Source: Ctenosaura bakeri (lineage: Eukaryota; Chordata; Lepidosauria; Squamata; Iguanidae). Taken from it: a DNA stretch of 64,000 nucleotides. Below, piece after piece: positions 36,347-49,598 of the stretch. Location of the stretch: positions 124,001 through 188,000 of the forward strand of contig CAOLHI010000619.1 in NCBI GenBank assembly GCA_948474755.1. Direction: 5' to 3'. Under the pieces are notes generated by a model. It was not told the DNA's origin. It was given only the letters and a program-made list of their open reading frames with translations, and did not search any database. Every line of letters begins with the position of its first letter. Position 1 is the first letter of the stretch. The position numbers were made by a program, and so were the translations under genes.

Positions 36347-36541
36347 GTTGGCTCCATGAACTGGGCAAGCGGATAGAGGCCCCGTACCTCAACACCTCTG
36401 TGGGTGGGCCATCCATCCGCAGCGCCTACATTGCTTCGCTATACTTCACCCTCAGCAGTCTGACCAGCGTGGGCTTTGGCAATGTCTGTGCCAATACAGA
36501 TGCCGAGAAAATCTTCTCCATTTGTACCATGCTCATTGGCG
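36347..36541 (+). CDS. KCNH4: KCNH4 coding exon 8: pore turret, pore helix, selectivity filter, start of S6
   Basis: This exon encodes about residues 392-456. It begins GWLHELGKR, has an N-glycosylation sequon in YLNTSVGG within the outer turret, then [20 protein letters not shown] followed by N. The filter is SVGFGN, the EAG-family variant of the K+ channel signature. It continues [17 protein letters not shown] into S6. Both flanking introns are phase 1. The turret is short, as in KCNH4 and KCNH8 and unlike KCNH3. Confidence 0.97.
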
Positions 36542-37489
36542 GTGAGTCCTTACAGTTGCATGGCGCTACGCATCATTCACAACAAGTGCACCATAACAAT
36601 ACATGAAACTTGGTACTGGTGTCCCAGAGAATTAAGTATCCAGAGAACCCCAGTTTATATTTGGTGGAGGGACATAATCTTTTGACTCTTAACTGTGCAA
36701 AGTTGGATTTGAGTGGTGAGAGTTTGGAGGACAAATTGGATGTGGCAGGCTTGATATGATTTCGAGTAGCCTTCTGCTCTTTTCACCTAATCACAAGCAG
36801 AGCAAAATACATTAGGCAAAATAAGAGGAATTTGTAAAAATGTAATTTGCATTTTACCAGGATGCTAGGTTCAGAATTTCAGTTTGGTGTTCATTTGATT
36901 TTTGCTCTAAATTGAACAATGTATGGGGAGGAATGTAGGGATCAGACCTGCTGCAGAGATGTGGAATGTTATTTTTGACTACAACTACCAGAATCCCCCT
37001 GCTGATAGAAGAATTCGAGGAGTTGTAGTCCAAAAATATTTTTCTAGGTTCTGTTCCTCCCTGTCTGATGACTGATGTATGCATGGTGCATTTTTGAAGA
37101 ACTTTGTTTTTGCTTGGATCAGAAAGACCTGTAGTTATTTCTGTCCAAACATAATGCAGCTTTGGTCAGATCATTCTCTGCCACTGAAACTATAAACCAG
37201 AATTCAGAAGAATTGTGGCTTATTATGAGCAAATTGTGTGCTTGCACATGCAGACTATTTGCTTCTCTTCCTACTAGAGTGGCTGATAAACAAATCAGGA
37301 CTGGTTTTCTTTAATTTGCAAATAGGGATCCTGGATTCTGGCTTTCTTCACAAGACAGAATTCGAAACATTTGTTTCCTTCTGGTTTATGATTCCCCACT
37401 TGTTTTGAAACTACAAGCCTTGAGCCCAACTTTGGATGCACTGCTAGACTGGAGTGGGCAATTGATTGGCAACATCCTAAGTATCCCTT

Positions 37490-37630
37490 GACTTCTGTTC
37501 CCACCATCCCCAGCCAGAGTTTGGGGGGGAATACTTCTTTGGGCCACAGGTCCCAGAATCCCTTAATTAATATGATTGGCATGTTAGCTGTGAGATTCTG
37601 GGAGCTGTAGTCCAAAAATATAACATTTGC
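37490..37630. repeat. Fold-back family A, copy
   Basis: The left arm has GGTCCCAGAATCCCTTAATT. The right arm has GATTCTGGGAGCTGTAGTCC followed by AAAAATATAAC. The arms are inverted copies. Another copy at 36955-37055 has CTACAACTACCAGAATCCCC and GAGTTGTAGTCCAAAAATA. Confidence 0.65.
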
Positions 37631-37785
37631 CATAACCAGTATAATCTATGGTAAGGGATTAGGGGAGTTGCAGTCAAAAACACCTGAAAGGCCACAGCTG
37701 CCCACCATGCACTATATGGAAAGTTAGAGGGTGTGGTGGTAAAGGAAGACACCAATCTTTATTATAGAAATAATGGGAAACGTGA

Positions 37786-38228
37786 TGTCACCTCCAGCAC
37801 CCTAGGGAGAGCCAGCTTTTTCTGAGAAACAGGCAAATGAACAAGACGTTTCTTGGTCCAAAAGGCTGGGCCCGTAGGCCAGGTTTATTCAGTACAAAAA
37901 TACAAAAATACAAAAATACAAACAGCTGCAGCTGGGTGGCGATCAAGAGATCAGATCGCAACAAAGCATGGAGGCCTGACCAGGCTTTATATGCAGGTAG
38001 CAACATACACTCCCACTTCAACATTTTCCACCAATGAGGAAGTGCCACAGTTGAGGAAGGGGCTGGGACCCCTTGTGGTATGTGACCTCCTGCTAATATG
38101 TAATGGCGGCTGGTTTTTTTCCACCCACAGTATAGTGAGGTAGTCATGTGACATGGCAGACATGGGAGGGGGCTAGAATACATGGGAGGGGGCTAGGACT
38201 TCCTGTGTTTGGTTTTACTCCACTCACA
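37786..38228 (-). repeat. 3' LTR of the antisense element
   Basis: It is 443 bases, with no difference seen from the copy at 43241. In element orientation it starts TGTGAGTGG and ends GGTGACA. It carries a TATA-like CATATAAA at 37986-37993 and a polyadenylation signal AATAAA at 37884-37889 (minus strand). About 100 bases between them would hold the R region. The KCNH4 transcript crosses it in antisense. Confidence 0.92.
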
Positions 38229-38229
38229 G

Positions 38230-38240
38230 TTTCCCCCCTC
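38230..38240 (-). other. Polypurine tract of the LTR element
   Basis: The minus strand reads GAGGGGGGAAA, followed by one C and then the 3' LTR start TGTGAG. Position and composition fit the plus-strand primer of reverse transcription. Confidence 0.8.
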
Positions 38241-41200
38241 ACACAGGAAGTACCAGCCCCATCCCATATCCCTGGAGTAGAATTTGAGACTCTCTAGTAA
38301 CATTGACCCTTCGAGGTAGATCAACAGGCTTATCATTGGGTAGTATATTACGAATGATTGGCATACATTGCGATAGACAACAGAAACTCAGAGTTAAACA
38401 AGACAAAAATACTTTTCACTCATCCAAGAGCTGACCAGGCCCAACCCTGCTTAGTTTCAGTGCAATCAATCCTAATCTACTGTCGATGTAGCCAGTGCTG
38501 AAATTACTTCCAGTGGTTAACAGGCACAGTTCAAAATCCAATACTGAAGTCTCAGGTCAGCCTCCGGAGTGACCCATGAGAACCAATGTCCCTAAAAGAT
38601 CAGATATCTGGCGCATTCCTTCTAAATAGCAGCTTGAGTCTGCCGCTGGCGTCCTTCCTGTAAGGATAAAGAGCGAACAGGGGCCACAGAACAAATAGAT
38701 TTTTATAACAATGCATCTTCCATTTCAACCTCCCCCCTCAGGCTTCCCAGACAGAGTTGGCTAGGGAAATTTTGGTCCGGTGAGAACAAAGCAAATTCCA
38801 GCAAGGCGGGATAAAATTTGAAATTCAGCCAGTGAACTCTCAAAATCAGGGTGTTTTTGTTTGTTTTGTTTGTTTTATAGCAAAAATTGTGCCTGAGGGC
38901 CAGACCAGGAGACATTAAGAACAGAGCAAATTTCAGGCTGGACAAAGGCGGATCTGAACTGCTGCTATCCATGTGCAGCACTTATCACGGCCTTGCTGTT
39001 TATTGGCGCAAATCCAGCATCATTGTAAAATAAAATGCATCTGATGCATCTGCAAGCCAGGTGTGCCAGCAAAAGGTCAAATTATTTGATATCAAAAGAG
39101 ATATCTAGTGCTATCAGTGCTCAGGTCTGAACCACAGTAACAACTTATTGGCAAACATATCAATAATGGACACATGCACTCACAATGGACGATGTTCACT
39201 GGATGAATTCCCATTGACGTGAATGCAATGCAACAACTGCAAAACAGAGGAACCCTGAAATGCTGTAATTCAAAAGCAGGCTTTTGTGAATGAAAGCAAT
39301 CAGAAAGGCGAAACAGTTCCATGAAAAATGTGGGAGGGCAGTAGATCAGGACTGTAGCATAATCCCAACAAGAAAAGGATATTTCTAGTATAGAGGGCTT
39401 TTAGAAAGAGAATTATTACTATAATGTACACATAATGGATATATGAAACTAGTTATGCACTTCACATAGGTACAGCAGTAGATACATGAAATCAACAATT
39501 GGTCTTCTTAGATGCAACAGCATGTAAGAGAAATCAGCAATTAATTGACAGTATTCTCTGGCATACAAGATCTTCTTTGGTCTATCTAACAGAAATTTCT
39601 ATTCTATGATATGATGTCTATTTAATAATGATATCTGTAGGCAGATAAAAACAACAAAGCACATCATCCCCCAGACACAAAGAGAGTGGGGTTGTGCTCA
39701 AGTTTACATTAGCAATATGCAAACAATTCAGAAAAATAACAAAGATCAGTTGAAAATCAATACAAGTAGGCAAACCTGTGGGTTCTGAGTTCAAATTCTA
39801 CCACATTTCTATAAATCTCGTAACATCACACTAAAAATACCTAAAAAGGAAAGAGAGAGAAAGGGGGGGGAAAGGCAGAAAGCATAACATCCCACATCCA
39901 GTACACTCATAACAACTGAAGCGGAAATTACTAAAAGAATACCTCATATAACAACAATTACAAAGAAATACATCAGCAATCAAAAACTTGAATGAAGGCA
40001 ATTGAATGATAGCATTACAAATTCAAATACACAGTCCATAGGCAAAAGTTTCTGGAACATTAAAAACATTGAAGTAAAAATACATTTAAGATGTTGTTGT
40101 TGTTTTCAGGTTTGGGGCTTAACCCTCTTCAAGTATCCAAAAGGAAAAATCTTCTGTAATAAAAGCAGGAGGAAACCTATCCAGGAGGGTTTCCACCCCC
40201 CTCTGGTATCAAAGTGTAGTCAAGATGCTTTAAGATACAAAAAGAGGGGCCATGAGTATTCACAGTTATGCAGAACCATTCTTGGTTAAAATTCCTGCAA
40301 AAAGGAGTAGTAAAGCAAGGTGCTATTACAAAGGGATGAAAAATTGGATGCAAAAGCCATTTCCTGGTGTGTTTAGCAATTCACTAAAGTGAAATCACAA
40401 TGTGAGTGAACAAGGAGTACAACTACTTTGGATCAGTGCTGCCGCCAGAGAGTTAACTTGTGAGAGATAACTGATAACACTCATGAAACAATTTAACACA
40501 GGATCGGCTGAAGCATCAAGCATTAAAAAAAAACAAAAAACCAAGAAAACGTTTCTGCAGACACGGGCGCCTGGTTCCCGTTTCTTCAAGGTCTTATGGC
40601 TCCAAGCTGCCAGCCTCTAAAATTTATGCCCCTCAAGACTATTTCAAAAGCCCAAACACTAAAACATATATGTGTGTAAATATATCCAAAATGTGCCACA
40701 ATCTATAAGCCAATACATATGTTAGTAATACTTGTTAATAATATTGCAGAAGCCAAAATATATTCCATTTCTCACAACTAAATCAGGGTACCTGCATTTA
40801 AAAAGAAAACTCAAGGAACAGTTTAATAGCACCCCCTCCGCGAGACTGAGGGGGCGTCTTGCCATGCAGGCTGTTGATATGTCCCTGATAAGGAACAAAA
40901 ACAACAACAAGAAAACAAAACAGCAATGGTGGGGTGTATCTGGCCAGTGCAGGTAAATGCTGGAGAGAAAAATCAAGGAGCACTACTTGGCAGAGTGCCC
41001 TTTTCAAATCTTTCAACATGAAAACTTTGAAAACCAACAACAATACAAAGCAGCAATCATGCATGAGATTTAGTTATATTGAACTATATTTGGCATGTTA
41101 GTATCTATTAACTCAGCCGATGCACCATCCCTGCAGTGTAGACCACTGGCACAATTTGGAATGCCGAAATTAAAATCGCATAAAAGAAAAGTATTAATCT

Positions 41201-43217
41201 TGCAGTGGTTAGCAAAAAGGTTGTTTCTGGCTGAAACAAACGTTGTTAATTGGCTGGCAATTACTAAATTTTGGATGAAGTTTAAAAAGAGGTTTGTCTC
41301 AAGACCCCCACCTTCTCAAACCAAGAGATTTTTTAAAAAAGTGAGCTGTTGAAGAGTCATGGTCTGGCCCCATTGTTATGCAAATGCTCAAGAGACAAAA
41401 GAGATCTGCAGCTTAACAATTGAATGTTTCCTTGAGGACTAGAAACTTGGGAAAGAACAGATTTTGAAAAAGAACAGTTTCCTTTTCTGCAACTTCCCTA
41501 TTGCAATCCTTATGGCTAACATGTTGTTCTGGCTGGCTAACATGTGGTGGATTGGCATGTTCTTCTTCTTCAGTGGCCAGTCTACTCTGGGCTTCCTGAG
41601 CTACAAATGCAAGAGCCAATTTGTGAAAATAAAGAGGGAAAAAAAGAAAAATTATATGCTTGCACAAAAATCACCCCAAAACCACTCCCAAAGAAAATCC
41701 CCAAGTTCCTGCAGAGAAATGAAAACTGGCTCATTCTCAGTCACACAATTGCTGATCTTGAACAAATTCACGCCTTCTTTGTTCTCCTTGGAGGAGACAA
41801 CAGAGAGAAAAGGCTATCTTGCTGGCCTGGGATTTCTGGTTAAAAAAAACATGTTTCGTAAACAATGCAGAGATTAACAACAGATTTATGTTCTTCCTGC
41901 TGTAATTCAGTGGCAGGAAATGGAATGAAAGAGTTCCTTAAAAAAAATGAAACAAATCAGAACATAAGGGCAGTACACACTTAATTGTTGAAATAAAATA
42001 TGTCTTTTTTTAAGAAAAGGAGAGATGCAGTCGAGAGATGTTGCACAGATGAATGTTTAACACAGGTCCAGCACTTTTCTTCCATATAAAAGAGTTTTTT
42101 TTTCATGCTGGATAACCCTTGGCAGAAGTGCTGAGCAAGGAAAACGCCCCTCATTCCCTTTGGGAAAGTGCAAGAAAGAAAGAAACCCCAATTCCAATAC
42201 GTAATGTAACCTGTTAATGTTTAGCAAATAGAGAAACAGGCTAAAAGAATATCACAGGAAGAGATACATTCTTAACATTTCATTGAATCTGATTCAAATT
42301 TCTGGGCATTAGATGCAGGCAGAAATTCCCTGTTCAATAAACATAATATACCATATCCTTTCCTATTGATTACAAGAAGCTGGGCGCTCCCAGCACAGAC
42401 ACATTTCATAAATCAATCCCAGTACCAGATTTTATCCCTGGGGAAAACCATAAAAGTCGCAAAATGTAAAAGGATCAGTTTGCAGATGAAGGCAGGAGCT
42501 CAGGCAGAGGAATCTCGAGGAATCTCAGGGCAAACAGCCAAACTGCCTGACTGCAGCCCTGGGACATGCTGCAAGAATTTGTTGCAGCCATGCCTGCCCT
42601 CACCCAGGGAATTCCTTGGACTGAGGGCACTAATTAAAAAAATAAAACTACAGGGAACACAAATGCACAGACATTTCTCACTCCAGGCACAAAATGAACG
42701 CAACACACACACACAGAGAACGCAAATTCATCAACAGACAGTTGGAGCTCCCCATTCACACGCAGCCACAGAGCAACAAGAGAATTCTCAAAACTAATTT
42801 CAAGCCCAAAGGTACCTATCTAGGGCGGTCCCTTTAAAAAGTTTTTGGGACTTTTCCAGAGGGTGAGATGTATCAGAGGCTTCTGATAATTCCAGATCTC
42901 ACCCTAATCAATTTCGGAGGCTTACCAGGGGGTGAGGTGAATCAGAGGCATGTTCCAGAGGCGTCCAATTGTTCCAGACCTCACCCTACTCAGATTCCAA
43001 AGCCTTTTGGATCAGGAAGGTAGAACCTCTGTTGCCGCTGATCAGGGAGCGTACTGCGAAAATTCCTGTCACGTCTCAAAGGGACGTTGGCGCCTTGACA
43101 TGAAAAATTCGATGTCTGCCCCCAAAATCAGACGGTTTTCAGAGGGGGCCTCCCCGTCTGTTCCCCTGGGCAGAGGGACTAATTTGGGTGCTCCTCACCC
43201 CTGCCCGCTTCTCACGA
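38241..43217 (-). other. Internal region of the LTR element, no coding capacity seen
   Basis: This is about 5 kb of AT-rich sequence, with many short frames on both strands and none with retroviral domains. Near the 5' end (42840-42990) a block of about 70 bases is imperfectly duplicated, including CCAGATCTCACCC and CCAGACCTCACCC and two AATCAGAGGC-like motifs. The origin of the interior is unknown. Confidence 0.6.
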
Positions 43218-43235
43218 GCCCCACGTTGGGCGCCA
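43218..43235 (-). promoter_or_regulatory. Primer binding site, tRNA-Lys1,2 type
   Basis: The 18 bases on the minus strand read TGGCGCCCAACGTGGGGC. From memory, this complements the 3' end of tRNA-Lys1,2, as used by several retroviruses. It lies 5 bases inside the 5' LTR, and this spacing settles the orientation of the element. Confidence 0.88.
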
Positions 43236-43240
43236 AAAAC

Positions 43241-43683
43241 TGTCACCTCCAGCACCCTAGGGAGAGCCAGCTTTTTCTGAGAAACAGGCAAATGAACAAG
43301 ACGTTTCTTGGTCCAAAAGGCTGGGCCCGTAGGCCAGGTTTATTCAGTACAAAAATACAAAAATACAAAAATACAAACAGCTGCAGCTGGGTGGCGATCA
43401 AGAGATCAGATCGCAACAAAGCATGGAGGCCTGACCAGGCTTTATATGCAGGTAGCAACATACACTCCCACTTCAACATTTTCCACCAATGAGGAAGTGC
43501 CACAGTTGAGGAAGGGGCTGGGACCCCTTGTGGTATGTGACCTCCTGCTAATATGTAATGGCGGCTGGTTTTTTTCCACCCACAGTATAGTGAGGTAGTC
43601 ATGTGACATGGCAGACATGGGAGGGGGCTAGAATACATGGGAGGGGGCTAGGACTTCCTGTGTTTGGTTTTACTCCACTCACA
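43241..43683 (-). repeat. 5' LTR of the antisense element
   Basis: It is 443 bases and matches the other LTR base for base on reading. The TATA-like CATATAAA is at 43441-43448 and AATAAA is at 43339-43344 on the minus strand. LTRs are identical at insertion, so lack of divergence implies a very recent event or gene conversion. Confidence 0.92.
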
Positions 43684-44075
43684 GTGACATGAGGCAAAAC
43701 AAGTTTGATTTGATTATCTCTGCCTACATAGACTCCAGAGATAAGTTGGATTTTCTGAGACTGAATAGCTTTATATTTTAGTGACAACAAAGAGTCCTAT
43801 GTATGAGGAGCAAATTTTTCCACAGAGTCATTGTGTTTATAATATCAGGCACCAAATGTGATTTAGTATTGGGAACACATTACCCTCCCTTTTCAAAATG
43901 CTGAGGGTCATTTTAAGAAGGAGAAATAAATCCAAGCAAGATCCAAAGGTGACAATATTGTAACAATTAGTAACTTCAATTGCCTCTACATAGACTGATT
44001 CAGTGCATGTTCCAACAAAAACACATTTCTAGCTATCTTAACATGACTGTCCCATAGAATATTCAGTCACAGAGT

Positions 44076-44290
44076 GTCAATATGGTGCAGAGATCAGAGC
44101 ATTTGACTGGGATTTAGGAGATTTGTGTTCAAAATTCTCCACTTAGTCACAGAACTCATTGGGTGATATTGAGCCAGTTGCTCTCTCTCAGTTCAGCCTA
44201 CTTCACAAGGTATAATGAGGATAAAGCTGAGGAGCACAGATCCATGTACTTTGCCTTGAATGATCATAAGGTGGTAGATAAATATAGCCA
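44076..44290 (+). repeat. Degraded tRNA-derived SINE
   Basis: The head is CAATATGGTGCAGAGATCAG with GTGTTCAAAATTCTCC in the B-box position. The body has CATTGGGTGATATTGAGCCA and GCTCTCTCTCAGTTCAGCCT. The tail AAGGTGGTAGATAAATATAG differs from SINE-B, so it is a related but distinct family. Confidence 0.6.
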
Positions 44291-44669
44291 ATTAAAAGAA
44301 AAGAATTATTAGAGAGACAATTCTGAGTTCACTCCTAAATGAGAAGGGCATAGAGGAAACCCCAAAAGAATGAGAAATCGTGCATATGTGTGTGTGTATA
44401 GTGGGAAAGAATTTATATCATATGCCTAATTTTAAAATTTTGTTTCTAAATTTATTGCAGTGTTCTAGGTCACTGGGAGGGGTGGTAGGGATCCGCATCC
44501 AAGAAAAATAGATCAGTCCCAGCTACTGGCCAAAATAGCTAAATAAACCATCTATGTTCAGTCTACACGTAGTCACAACACTTGTGGAGAAACAACAGGG
44601 GAGGGGCTACTGTTTTCAGGCCCTTCTTCTGCACAGGTGGCTACTGAAGTAGACTGGCCAATGGTCTGA

Positions 44670-46682
<2,013 letters not shown>

Positions 46683-46932
46683 CTTCTGCGTGACTTTCCA
46701 GACGAACTACGAGCTGACATTGCCATGCACCTAAACAAGGACATCTTGCAGCTGCCACTGTTTGAGAGTGCTAGCCGGGGCTGCCTGCGCGCCTTATCCT
46801 TGCACATCAAGACCTCCTTCTGTGCTCCTGGAGAATACTTGCTCCGGCAGGGAGATGCCTTGCAAGCACATTACTTTGTCTGCTCAGGCTCCCTTGAAGT
46901 CCTCAAGGACAACATAGTGCTGGCCATTTTGG
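46683..46932 (+). CDS. KCNH4: KCNH4 coding exon 10: end of C-linker and first half of binding-homology domain
   Basis: This exon encodes about residues 524-606. It gives [60 protein letters not shown] and [18 protein letters not shown]. This is the A' helix and beta-roll of the cyclic-nucleotide-binding homology domain, which in ELK channels does not need bound nucleotide but carries an intrinsic ligand. It enters in phase 0 and exits in phase 1 with GTAAGC. Confidence 0.97.
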
Positions 46933-48195
46933 GTAAGCGCTCAGGAGAAGCAGGAACTAAGGCCCCACATTGTCACAACTCCACAATGGAAATCTGTGTT
47001 TCTTTAGGGACTTAGTGGTGGTGATATCCATACTAGGCCCATGGACAAATACTATATATAGCAATTCCAGGAAAGTGCCTTTTTTTGACTATAGCCCACA
47101 GAGTGCTCTGAGAAATTATGGGAATTCTGTTCTTTAAAAGTACCAGTAACTGTTCCAGCCTCTGGAACAAAAAGCATTTGGGGAGGGGAAAATGCCAGCA
47201 GTATCTGTATATACTTTGAAACCCAGGTTGACTGGGGGATTTTGGGAGCTATAGTCCTGAAAAAAACCCTGAAGGAACTTCCTGAGACTGCCACATCCAT
47301 AGTAATCCTGGTCTTGACTGTGTCTCTGACACCAGGAGCTGCAGACTGAAGTACAGCAAGCAGAATTTTCTTGTTTGCTGATAGTCAAAGCAGAAAGTCA
47401 TTTTCCTGTTTTCCAGTCAAGAGGTTGCTATACTACCTGACAATTGCTGATGGTACATGTCTCTGCTCTCTTAGTTGCCTAAAAAAGGCTCTGAAGTGAG
47501 GCCTGAAACAGGGTGCTTATTACACTCATTCAATCCTCAGCTAATGCGTGTTCCAATTCAGGCCTCAGACCAGAGATGAGAAGCATTCATATCTTACCTA
47601 CAAAAGCCTTTTTTCTCCAGAAGTCTCCATTCTTTCAGAGAAGGCAAAGTGGGCAAGAGCGTAGCTACTGTGTGAGCCATCAGCTGGAGGATCACATACC
47701 CTCCAAATATCCTCATCTGGTAGGGTAGTCCCACTTAAATTCTCTGCAGTTCCACTTGTTCAGTTGCTTTTAAAATGCCCCAGTTTCTATCTCCTCCTTC
47801 CACTTTCCCTTCTTCCTGGCTTACAGCATGAGTTCAAAGTGTAAAAGTAGCCTGCACTGAACTCAGAGGACTGGCAGTGGCAGAATCTTGTCTTTCCCTG
47901 TAGACTCAAGCAAAAGCACATCCCTGCAGCCTCTCCTAACTTGCTCACTCTTTCTCATTCTTTTGCCATCTTGGCCACACTCTAATGTTGCCTGGTCACA
48001 TTTGTCCTGGTATTCATCTGTTAAATGCTGATGGCTATGGGATTAGACATTGGTTCAGTCTGCTTCACTGCTCCTTTGTCTTCCCACTTGAGAATGGACA
48101 GAGATGGAGTAACAGTGGCTTCTGAATGAAGCACCAGCTTTAGAAAGCCTCCTTAAACTGGGTCCCATACCAGGAGAAAGGTGGGGTATAAAGTG

Positions 48196-48271
48196 AACTA
48201 ACTAACTAACTAACTGACTGACTGAATGAATGAATGAATGAATGAATGAATGAATGAATGAATGAATGAAT
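48196..48271. repeat. Compound tetranucleotide microsatellite
   Basis: AACT repeats give way to GACT and then a long GAAT run of about 12 units. It is likely length-variable. Confidence 0.95.
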
Positions 48272-48410
48272 GGCAATGTAGTCTATTTTGTTCCCTGCTC
48301 TCCTATCCTTTGGGAAAGGTGGTGAGGGAGTGAAATTGATTCCAGACTGAGCCATGCCCTTGAGCACTGCTTCTCAACATAAGGGAGGTTTAAGTTTCAT
48401 TGCCTTAGCA

Positions 48411-48964
48411 CAGGAGTGAGCAAAGTACAACCTATGAGGTGCATATACACCTCCAGGGTTTTTTTTGTGGAGGAGGAAGAGGGGTCAAACATTTTTTTTT
48501 AACTCAAATGCCCCAAAACTTCCCGTGGGGGGTGTGGAAGACAATGTTTGGAGGTCCTCTAGGCCTTTCTGAGGTTAAAAAATGCAAAGTATTCCCCCCA
48601 CCAAAAAAAATTGCCCTAAAATATACTCTAGGTGGAGTGGGGGCATTTCCACCACATTTGGGAGCGGATAGCTGGGACAATTTATGCCCAGGAGAGTCAT
48701 TTTTTTGAAATACAAAGTAAACAAGAAGTGACTTCTGCTTACTTCCTGTTGTAAAAAAAGGCACTCCTGGACCTATAATGGCCCAGAAGCTTCCAAACAT
48801 GGTAAGAATATCCTCTATATCCCCTAGAAGATGTTTGGGACATCTGGTACAAATTGGTTTTCTTAGGGGGGTTGCAAGTGTGGGTGAAGTGTGTGAGGAG
48901 AGTGCACCTGGTCTGCTGATGGGACAAATACAGCTGCTTACCCTTCCACCATTGCCCACCTCTG
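48411..48964. mobile_element. Probable degenerate hAT element
   Basis: The left end CAGGAGTGAGCAAAG and the inverse of the right end, CAGAGGTGGGCAATGG, are alike. Flanking 8-mers are CCTTAGCA and CCTGAGTA, 6 of 8 matching. The interior has a block (about 48707-48830) also found near 51320-51450, with GGCACTCCTGGACCTATAAT versus GGCCTGTCCTGGGCCTAAAA. Confidence 0.5.
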
Positions 48965-49383
48965 CCTGAGTATGTCATGGTGGAGATGAAAATGACCACC
49001 CCCCATTTCATTTGCATGGATTTACTGCAGCAAGCAGAAGGCTACTGGCCATGGGGACTGCAGAACTATGGGCATTTAGTCTTAACTATTCTAAGCTCTG
49101 GAATGACATGTGCTTGAGTGAAGATGGGGACATGCCAGCTGTGGCTACACCCACCTTTGTAACTGGCTTCAGCTATTTTTTACAGTGGTCTCGCCCATGC
49201 TGTCACAAGGCCCTTGAGCTGCCATCCTAGATCAGTTCAACCCTTTGGAGGAATAAGTTCTCTGTCACTTCCCTAAACAGTCTGTTACTCATAAGTTTTC
49301 AGCTCTGAGAAATCAGGAGGTGGCTATGGCAGTATGTAGTCTAGTCCCATTCACACATATTCTTAAACTTGACCGTTTCATAG

Positions 49384-49598
49384 GCAAAGGGGATCTCATC
49401 GGTGCTGACCTGCCCAGCAAAGAACAAGTAATCAAGACCAACGCAGACGTCAAGGCACTCACTTACTGTGACCTCCAATACATCAGTCTGCGTGGGCTCT
49501 TTGAGGTGCTGGAGCTATACCCTGAATATTCAGCCAAATTCCTGGCAGACATTCACCAGGACCTCACCTTCAACCTACGTGAAGGCAGTGAGATTGAG
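49384..49598 (+). CDS. KCNH4: KCNH4 coding exon 11: second half of binding-homology domain with intrinsic ligand
   Basis: This exon encodes about residues 607-678. It begins [17 protein letters not shown], then [40 protein letters not shown] and [14 protein letters not shown]. The FNL tripeptide sits where the intrinsic ligand (YNL in fish ELK) folds into the empty nucleotide pocket. This exon is closer to KCNH8 than to human KCNH4, which suggests that human KCNH4 has drifted here. It enters in phase 1 and exits in phase 0 with GTAGGC. Confidence 0.95.

Larger units (their letters stand above)
37786..43683 (-). mobile_element. LTR retrotransposon / endogenous retrovirus-like element, complete, non-coding, antisense to KCNH4
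   Basis: Two 443-bp LTRs bound a 5012-bp interior. The flanking GTGA at 37782-37785 and 43684-43687 is a 4-bp target duplication, and the LTRs begin TG and end CA. On the minus strand the primer binding site TGGCGCCCAACGTGGGGC follows the 5' LTR after 5 bases. This is the sequence I associate with tRNA-Lys1,2 priming. A purine tract GAGGGGGGAAAC precedes the 3' LTR. No frame in the interior exceeds about 145 codons, and none resembles gag, protease, reverse transcriptase, integrase or env. The element therefore looks non-autonomous. It may derive from a retrovirus-like parent whose class I cannot fix, since a 4-bp duplication fits gamma-like or Gypsy elements while a Lys site is common in beta- or lentivirus-like ones. 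Confidence 0.9.
46933..49383 (+). other. Intron 10
   Basis: It contains a family A fold-back (about 47075-47280), a compound microsatellite (48196-48271) and a degenerate hAT-like element (48411-48964). The acceptor is GTTTCATAG. No exon was recognised. Confidence 0.7.

Noticed and set aside
37890..37925. Short tandem ACAAAAATACAAAAATAC units considered as a CRISPR-like array
   Set aside because: It is a simple repeat within the LTR of a vertebrate element, with no spacers.
37788..43638. Two identical 131-codon frames on the - strand
   Set aside because: They lie inside the two LTRs and are identical because the LTRs are identical. There is no known LTR protein of this kind and the frame spans promoter and polyadenylation signals.
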